Below, piece after piece: positions 6,606 to 10,004 of a DNA stretch of 10,004 nucleotides; the first letter of the stretch is position 1, and each line of letters opens with the position of its first letter. The notes beneath the pieces were generated by a model. It saw only the letters and a program-made list of their open reading frames with translations, did not search any database and had not been told where the DNA came from. Position numbers and translations under genes: made by a program. Source of the DNA: a bacterium (GTDB taxonomy: Bacteria; Chloroflexota; Chloroflexia; Thermomicrobiales; UBA6265); assembly GCA_029977305.1 (NCBI GenBank), contig JAPOLF010000067.1, forward strand, positions 1-10,004, read 5' to 3'.

Positions 6606-7826
6606 TCAGAGGCGGTGACCGAAGTCGCTACTAAACGTGTACTCGGTGTCGGTCCACGGCGCGTTGGGGTCATAGCCGGGCTCGTTGAAGCGGCCCGGGC
6701 GGAAAGGCTGCAGATCAACCCATTGGCATGACCCGTTGAGGATCACATCGGCCACGGCGCGGCCGACGGCGGGGCCTTTCTTGAAGCCGGCACCGGAGAA
6801 GCCCACCATCACGTTGAGGCCATCCGGCCCGATCGCGCCGAGGAGCGGATGGGTGTCAGGAGACATGTCGTAGAGGCCGACCTGCCCGGTGAGGTAACTG
6901 GACTCCTTCATGCCCGGGATGCGCTTGGCGATGGCATCGATCGCCTGCTGCGGGTATTCGGGGTTGTTCTGCTCGTGGTAGTTGTCGGGATCGACGGGCT
7001 CGTGCTGGTCACCTCCGGCGACGCCGATCATGGTGCGGCCGGGGGCCCACGGTCTGGCAAAGATCCCGGCGGAGGTGTCGAGATAGACGAAGTGCGGCTG
7101 CTCGAGCGCAATCGGGCGGTGGAGGACGGCCACCTGCACGCGGAGGGTCTCGATCGGCAGGGTGACCCCCGACCCGGTGAGGGCGGCGTTGGTCCACGGC
7201 CCCGCGGCGACGATCACGGTGCCGGCAGGGATGACGCCATCGGGCGTGCGGACGCCGGTGACCCGGGTGCCATCGGTCTCGATGCCGAGGACCGGGGTGT
7301 GTTCGCGGATGACCGCGCCGGCGCGCATGGCGGCGTGGGCCATCGAGCGGGTGGCGGTGACGGAGTCGACATAGCCGCTGTTGTGCTCGTAGGCGGCGAG
7401 GGGGACGTCACGCCAATCGGCGAAGGGTTGGAGTCCCTGCAATTCCTCGCGCGTTGCCACCACGCTCGGGATGCCGATGCTGTTCTGCAGCGCGACGTTC
7501 TTGCGGAGTTTGTCGAGGTTGTCGATGCACTCGGGCGAGGCGTCGACGGTGACGACGAGCCCGCACGGGGTGTGGATGGGATCGCCCCCGACGAGGTCAG
7601 GCCAGGCGTTGTACGTCTTCCAGCCTTCGTGGGCGAGCGTGGCTTCGGGGAGGTTGGAGTAGTGGCGACGGATGAGGGCGCCGGTGCGTCCGCTGCCACC
7701 GAAGGCGATGGTGTGCCGCTCGAGGAGGGTGACCGTGCCGGCGCCGCGCTTGGCAAGTTCCCACGCGAGGGAGGTGCCCATGATGCCGCCGCCGACGATG
7801 ACGACGTCTGATGCTCGTGCTGCCAT
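6606..7826 (-). CDS. FAD-dependent oxidoreductase, DAO / sarcosine-oxidase-like
   Basis: A 406-residue flavoenzyme of the DAO family, which oxidises the C-N bond of amino acids or N-methyl amines such as sarcosine, releasing hydrogen peroxide or passing electrons on. The N-terminus holds the dinucleotide-binding fold, VVIVGGGIMG (8-17), with E36 as the ribose-binding acid. GGSGRTGALIRRHYSN (43-58) and VAAGPWT (206-212) are typical. The C-terminal block is GLYDMSPDTHPLLG (317-330) and GFSGAGFKKGPAVG (342-355). By motif alignment, Gly317 replaces the Cys that links FAD covalently in monomeric sarcosine oxidase, so flavin is probably non-covalent. Lys349 matches that enzyme's active-site lysine. 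No export signal is seen. GGGGAGG stands seven bases before the start. It sits between the M20 and sulfatase genes, same strand. The substrate is not resolved. Confidence 0.9.
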   Translation of the reverse strand: MAARASDVVIVGGGIMGTSLAWELAKRGAGTVTLLERHTIAFGGSGRTGALIRRHYSNLPEATLAHEGWKTYNAWPDLVGGDPIHTPCGLVVTVDASPECIDNLDKLRKNVALQNSIGIPSVVATREELQGLQPFADWRDVPLAAYEHNSGYVDSVTATRSMAHAAMRAGAVIREHTPVLGIETDGTRVTGVRTPDGVIPAGTVIVAAGPWTNAALTGSGVTLPIETLRVQVAVLHRPIALEQPHFVYLDTSAGIFARPWAPGRTMIGVAGGDQHEPVDPDNYHEQNNPEYPQQAIDAIAKRIPGMKESSYLTGQVGLYDMSPDTHPLLGAIGPDGLNVMVGFSGAGFKKGPAVGRAVADVILNGSCQWVDLQPFRPGRFNEPGYDPNAPWTDTEYTFSSDFGHRL

Positions 7827-7867
7827 GGAGGTGCCTCCCCTGCCCTGTTCGGACCGACGTTGCCGCT

Positions 7868-7875
7868 ATTGTGCC
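7868..7875 (-). promoter_or_regulatory. GGCACAAT element before the oxidoreductase gene
   Basis: On the - strand GGCACAAT ends 41 bases before the oxidoreductase ATG. The CACAAT part matches 4 of 6 bases of a -10 box. The same octamer occurs at the same distance before the M20 gene, which makes chance less likely. No good -35 is visible here. It lies in the 78-base gap 7827-7904. Confidence 0.4.
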
Positions 7876-7904
7876 GCACTCGTGGCGGGGATTCCGCACG
7901 TGAT

Positions 7905-9029
7905 CTAAGCGAGCCAGTCCTCAGCGATGCGGACGTAGATGTCGACTGCGGCGTGGAGGAGATCGGCGCGGGCGGTCTCGTCGTATTGGCCGCTCATGCC
8001 GAGATCGCCGGGCCCGAGGATGGCGAAGGGCACATCGATTCCTTCGAGCAGGATCGCCGCGTCGCTGTAGTAGGAGACGCCACGGACGTCTGGTGTGCGG
8101 CCGGTGACGGCTGCGACGGCGCGCGCGCAGCAGGCGACGAACGGGCTCGCCGGGGGCTCTTCGACCGCGGGCTTGAAATCGGTGATCCGGAGGGTGATGC
8201 GGTCGGGAACGACGCGGGCGATCTGCGCGAGGACGTCATCCACGGCGATGCCGGGCCCGAAGCGGACGTCGATCTCGGCGGTGCAGCGGTCGGGGGTGAT
8301 GTTGACCGCGGTCCCGCCGTTGATACGGCCGACGGTGATCGAAGGTGGGGTCAGGAGGGGGTGGGCTGGAAGCTCGAGGGTGACGCGGCGAAGGTCCGCG
8401 AGGAAGTCGACCATGAGGTTGATCGCGTTGATGCCGGCATCGCCGGAGACGTGCCCCATGGAGCCGATGGCTTCGGCTTCGAGCCAGAGGATCGCCTTCT
8501 CGACGACGATGAGATCGAGGGTGCTGGGTTCTCCGCAGAGGAAGGCGCCGATCTCTTGCTGGAATCCCTGCGCGACAAGGCGGCGGGCGCCGAGGCAGTT
8601 GGCGCTCTCGCCTGCGGTGAAGGCGAGGATGAGATCGCCGGCGAGCGGAATCGCACGTTGCTGGATGCGGTGGGCGGTGGCGATGAAGCACGCGAGTGCG
8701 GATTTCATGTCGGAGGCGCCGCGACCGCGGAGTCGGCCGTCGACGACATCGCCGGAGAACGGGTCGAAGGCCCATGGGCGGTCGCCGGTGGGGACGGTGT
8801 CGAGGTGGGCGGAGAGGACGAGGGGTGGTTTTTCGCCACGACCGGTGATGCGGGCGAGGACGTTGGCGCGGCCGGGTTGGAACTCGTCGAGGGTGGCGGG
8901 GATGTCGAGGGTGGCGAGCGTGGTGGCAACGGCCTGCGCGACGGCGAGTTCACCGCCGGGGGGATCGCAACTGGGGATCCGGATGAGCTGGGCGGCGAAG
9001 GCGACGGGATCGAACGGGGTGGCGGCCAT
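7905..9029 (-). CDS. M20 family metallopeptidase (ArgE/DapE/CPG2-like) with an altered metal site
   Basis: A 374-residue amidohydrolase of the M20 family, which removes acyl groups from amino acids or cuts small peptides. Residues seen: H75 and D77 (SAHLDTVP), bridging D107 (GRGASDMK), E141 as the general base (TAGES), E167 (CGEPS), H193 in the dimerisation-domain MGHVS, and NITPDRCTAEIDVR (243-256). Two expected ligands are absent: the second Glu of the usual Glu-Glu pair is Ser142, and the C-terminal His before the xxDE motif is Gly347 (SGQYDE). In DapE and CPG2 these two residues bind the same metal. The start is backed by GAGGA six bases upstream. No signal peptide is seen, so it is probably cytosolic. 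It lies upstream of the oxidoreductase gene on the same strand. Substrate is unknown. Confidence 0.9.
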   Translation of the reverse strand: MAATPFDPVAFAAQLIRIPSCDPPGGELAVAQAVATTLATLDIPATLDEFQPGRANVLARITGRGEKPPLVLSAHLDTVPTGDRPWAFDPFSGDVVDGRLRGRGASDMKSALACFIATAHRIQQRAIPLAGDLILAFTAGESANCLGARRLVAQGFQQEIGAFLCGEPSTLDLIVVEKAILWLEAEAIGSMGHVSGDAGINAINLMVDFLADLRRVTLELPAHPLLTPPSITVGRINGGTAVNITPDRCTAEIDVRFGPGIAVDDVLAQIARVVPDRITLRITDFKPAVEEPPASPFVACCARAVAAVTGRTPDVRGVSYYSDAAILLEGIDVPFAILGPGDLGMSGQYDETARADLLHAAVDIYVRIAEDWLA

Positions 9030-9070
9030 CGAGGGTCCTCTCTCCTGCAGTCTGAGGATCGGCTGGCGTC

Positions 9071-9098
9071 ATTGTGCCCGACGCGGTGGCTAGTCCAA
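9071..9098 (-). promoter_or_regulatory. Candidate promoter of the M20 gene, with GGCACAAT
   Basis: Read on the - strand: TTGGAC (9098-9093), a 16-base spacer, then CACAAT (9076-9071) within GGCACAAT. The -10-like part ends 41 bases before the M20 ATG, as it does before the oxidoreductase gene. The -35 match is weak, with only TTG matching. Confidence 0.4.
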
Positions 9099-9102
9099 AT
9101 GC

Positions 9103-9134
9103 TTGATGTATTCCGGCAGGGCGGCACCTATGCT
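9103..9134 (+). promoter_or_regulatory. Weak candidate promoter for the right-hand cysteine-rich gene
   Basis: TTGATG (9103-9108) and TATGCT (9129-9134) each match 4 of 6 consensus bases, but the spacer is 20 bases, longer than usual. A transcript begun from this -10 would start close to the ATG at 9141. Confidence 0.25.
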
Positions 9135-9140
9135 GGAGGC

Positions 9141-9185
9141 ATGAGGTTTTCGTCCGCGATGGTGCGGGAATGCGAGCACGGGTGA
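9141..9185 (+). CDS. Possible 14-codon leader ORF, coupled to the next gene
   Basis: ATG 9141 is preceded by TGGAGG at 9134-9139. It opens a 14-residue frame, MRFSSAMVRECEHG, whose TGA overlaps the ATG at 9185 as TGATG. That start has no good ribosome site of its own, so coupling would explain how it is translated. The same frame is also open leftwards antisense to the M20 gene, so openness itself means little. The case rests on the ribosome site and the stop-start overlap. Confidence 0.35.
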   Translation: MRFSSAMVRECEHG

Positions 9186-9883
9186 TGATCAGTCGAGCGG
9201 TGCACGAGGTGCTGGAACAGCGATGCGGACGGCGGCGAGCGATCGCCGTGGTGGTGCTGACGGTGCTGGGCTGGATGACGGGACGGCCGGTGCCAGCGGA
9301 GGCGGCAGAGACGTGTCGGCCGACGCTGTCGCGCTGCGCGAGTGACGCGGAGTGCTGTTCCGGGGTGTGTCAGAGCACGGGGCGGTGCGGCAATGGCCGG
9401 CGGGGGGCGAACCGGCACCAGAGCGCGGCGCTGCGGCGGCATCGGCGGGCGGTGCGGCGTCGGCGGGAGCGGGTGCGGGTCCGGGCGCGATCAACGTCAG
9501 CGCATGTGTTGTGGACGATCACGAATGATGGTGCGGGGTCGCTCGATGCGGGGCTGTATGACGATGCGGATGGGTACGCGTTGGCATCGACGGTGACGAT
9601 GGCGGGGGGAGCGACGGAGACGTGGCGATCGGGGGCACTCGGGACGGTGCTGTTCGACGGGATGATCTACGTGGAGATCGGTGGCGGGCAGCGGATGTGG
9701 GTGCACACGGGGGTCGGTAACACGGTGTTGGCGGACGGTCCGGGGTATGTCGGGGGGTTCGCGCCGGACTTGGCAGAGGTGCAGGAGTTGCCGCGCGGGG
9801 GGCGCGTTGAGCGGGTGATTGAGGGTCGGCGGTTGGTGGTGCAGCGTGTTAAGGATGGGGTGGTTGTGGGGATTGGTGGGTAG
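9185..9883 (+). CDS. Secreted protein: one knottin-like module, Arg-rich linker, unknown domain
   Basis: A 232-residue exported protein with no recognised function. Residues 15-41 are a signal peptide beginning GRRRAIAVVV and ending near Ala-Glu-Ala. One cysteine module follows (44-68), spaced C-x6-C-x5-CC-x3-C-x5-C, exactly as in modules 3 and 4 of the protein at 2415-2921. Residues 72-102 are a basic linker with 15 Arg in 31. From about 105 on there is a Gly-rich, probably beta-strand domain (LWTITNDG, GLYDDADGY, MIYVEIGGG) with no Cys and no family I recognise. ATG 9185 is preferred because of the TGATG overlap with the short upstream frame. ATG 9170, in the same frame, would add five residues. 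Neither start has a strong ribosome site of its own. It is divergent from the M20 gene. Confidence 0.75.
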   Translation: MISRAVHEVLEQRCGRRRAIAVVVLTVLGWMTGRPVPAEAAETCRPTLSRCASDAECCSGVCQSTGRCGNGRRGANRHQSAALRRHRRAVRRRRERVRVRARSTSAHVLWTITNDGAGSLDAGLYDDADGYALASTVTMAGGATETWRSGALGTVLFDGMIYVEIGGGQRMWVHTGVGNTVLADGPGYVGGFAPDLAEVQELPRGGRVERVIEGRRLVVQRVKDGVVVGIGG

Positions 9884-9913
9884 GGCGACAGCGTCCCCTG
9901 CCCGGTCCGGCGG

Positions 9914-10004
9914 CTAGATGATGGGATCGCCCGAGGTGGGACCGGTCGCGTTGGTGGTCGCTGTGGTTCCGGTGTAGGATCCCGGGCCTGAGGGGCCTGA
10001 GGGG
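9914..10004 (-). CDS. C-terminal end of a Gly-Pro-Ser-rich protein, cut by window edge
   Basis: The last 29 codons of a - strand gene, ending in TAG at 9916-9914. The visible protein begins PSGPSGPGSYTG, continues Thr-rich, and ends SGDPII. The Gly-Pro-Ser triplets look collagen-like (G-x-y). They are encoded by a 9-base DNA repeat that continues out of the window. The other two - strand frames are also open here but give Arg/Pro/His-rich nonsense. It is convergent with the preceding gene, 30 bases apart, with no hairpin between. Confidence 0.5.
   Translation of the reverse strand, partial: PSGPSGPGSYTGTTATTNATGPTSGDPII
9984..10004. repeat. Nine-base tandem repeat at the window edge
   Basis: GGGCCTGAG occurs twice in tandem and a third copy begins (GGG) at the edge. 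Nine bases equal three codons, matching the Gly-Pro-Ser repeat of the partial - strand gene. Confidence 0.6.

Noticed and set aside
6849..7811. + strand open frame of 320 codons, Gly/Asp-rich
   Set aside because: It is the mirror of the oxidoreductase gene, with no motifs or ribosome site.
7874..7903. CCGCAC repeated twice and a CACGTG palindrome between the M20 and oxidoreductase genes
   Set aside because: These are too short to call an operator or a hairpin terminator.
7860..9185. Long + strand open frame of 441 codons
   Set aside because: It is antisense to the M20 gene, with a Gly/Asp/Glu-rich composition caused by codon bias. Only its last 45 bases are considered, as a possible leader.
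9884..9913. Search for a terminator between the last two convergent genes
   Set aside because: The 30 bases hold no stem longer than a few base pairs.

Overview
The window is GC-rich and gene-dense. It carries eight coding regions: seven complete or nearly complete, and one C-terminal fragment at the right edge. Nothing viral, transposon-like, CRISPR-like or RNA-coding was seen. The likely source is a Chloroflexota bacterium of the Thermomicrobia/Sphaerobacter type. This is an inference from three things: GC-rich codons, small secreted cysteine-rich proteins with Arg-Arg signal peptides, and an orphan family-5 binding protein with a twin-arginine leader. No marker gene is present to prove it.

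Left block (1-2388, + strand): a CynX/NimT-like MFS transporter, cut or nearly cut by the window edge, runs straight into a DmpA-type P1 aminopeptidase (family S58). The pair looks like a two-gene operon ending at a perfect 12-bp hairpin. Next, on the - strand (2415-2921), is a secreted 24-cysteine protein built of four knottin-like modules. Its divergent neighbour (3125-4828, +) is a family-5 (DppA/OppA-type) solute-binding protein with no permease genes nearby. A second perfect 12-bp hairpin separates it from the following - strand genes.

Middle and right block (- strand, read right to left): an M20 peptidase (9029-7905), a DAO/sarcosine-oxidase-like flavoenzyme (7826-6606) and a formylglycine sulfatase with a twin-arginine leader (6516-4900). 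Gaps are 78 and 89 bases. The first two share an identical GGCACAAT element at the same distance from their start codons, which suggests separate but similar promoters. Divergent from the M20 gene (9185-9883, +) is a second secreted protein. It has one knottin-like module, a very Arg-rich linker and an unidentified C-terminal domain, and may be preceded by a 14-codon leader ORF. The last 90 bases hold the C-terminal end of a - strand protein with Gly-Pro-Ser repeats.

Functionally, several genes fit peptide and amino-acid scavenging: MFS transporter, P1 aminopeptidase, peptide-type binding protein, M20 hydrolase and amine/amino-acid oxidase. Alongside are exported proteins of unknown role. The most unusual observations are the exact C-x6-C-x5-CC-x3-C-x5-C framework recurring in two separate secreted proteins, and an M20 enzyme that appears to have lost both exclusive ligands of one of its two metal sites.
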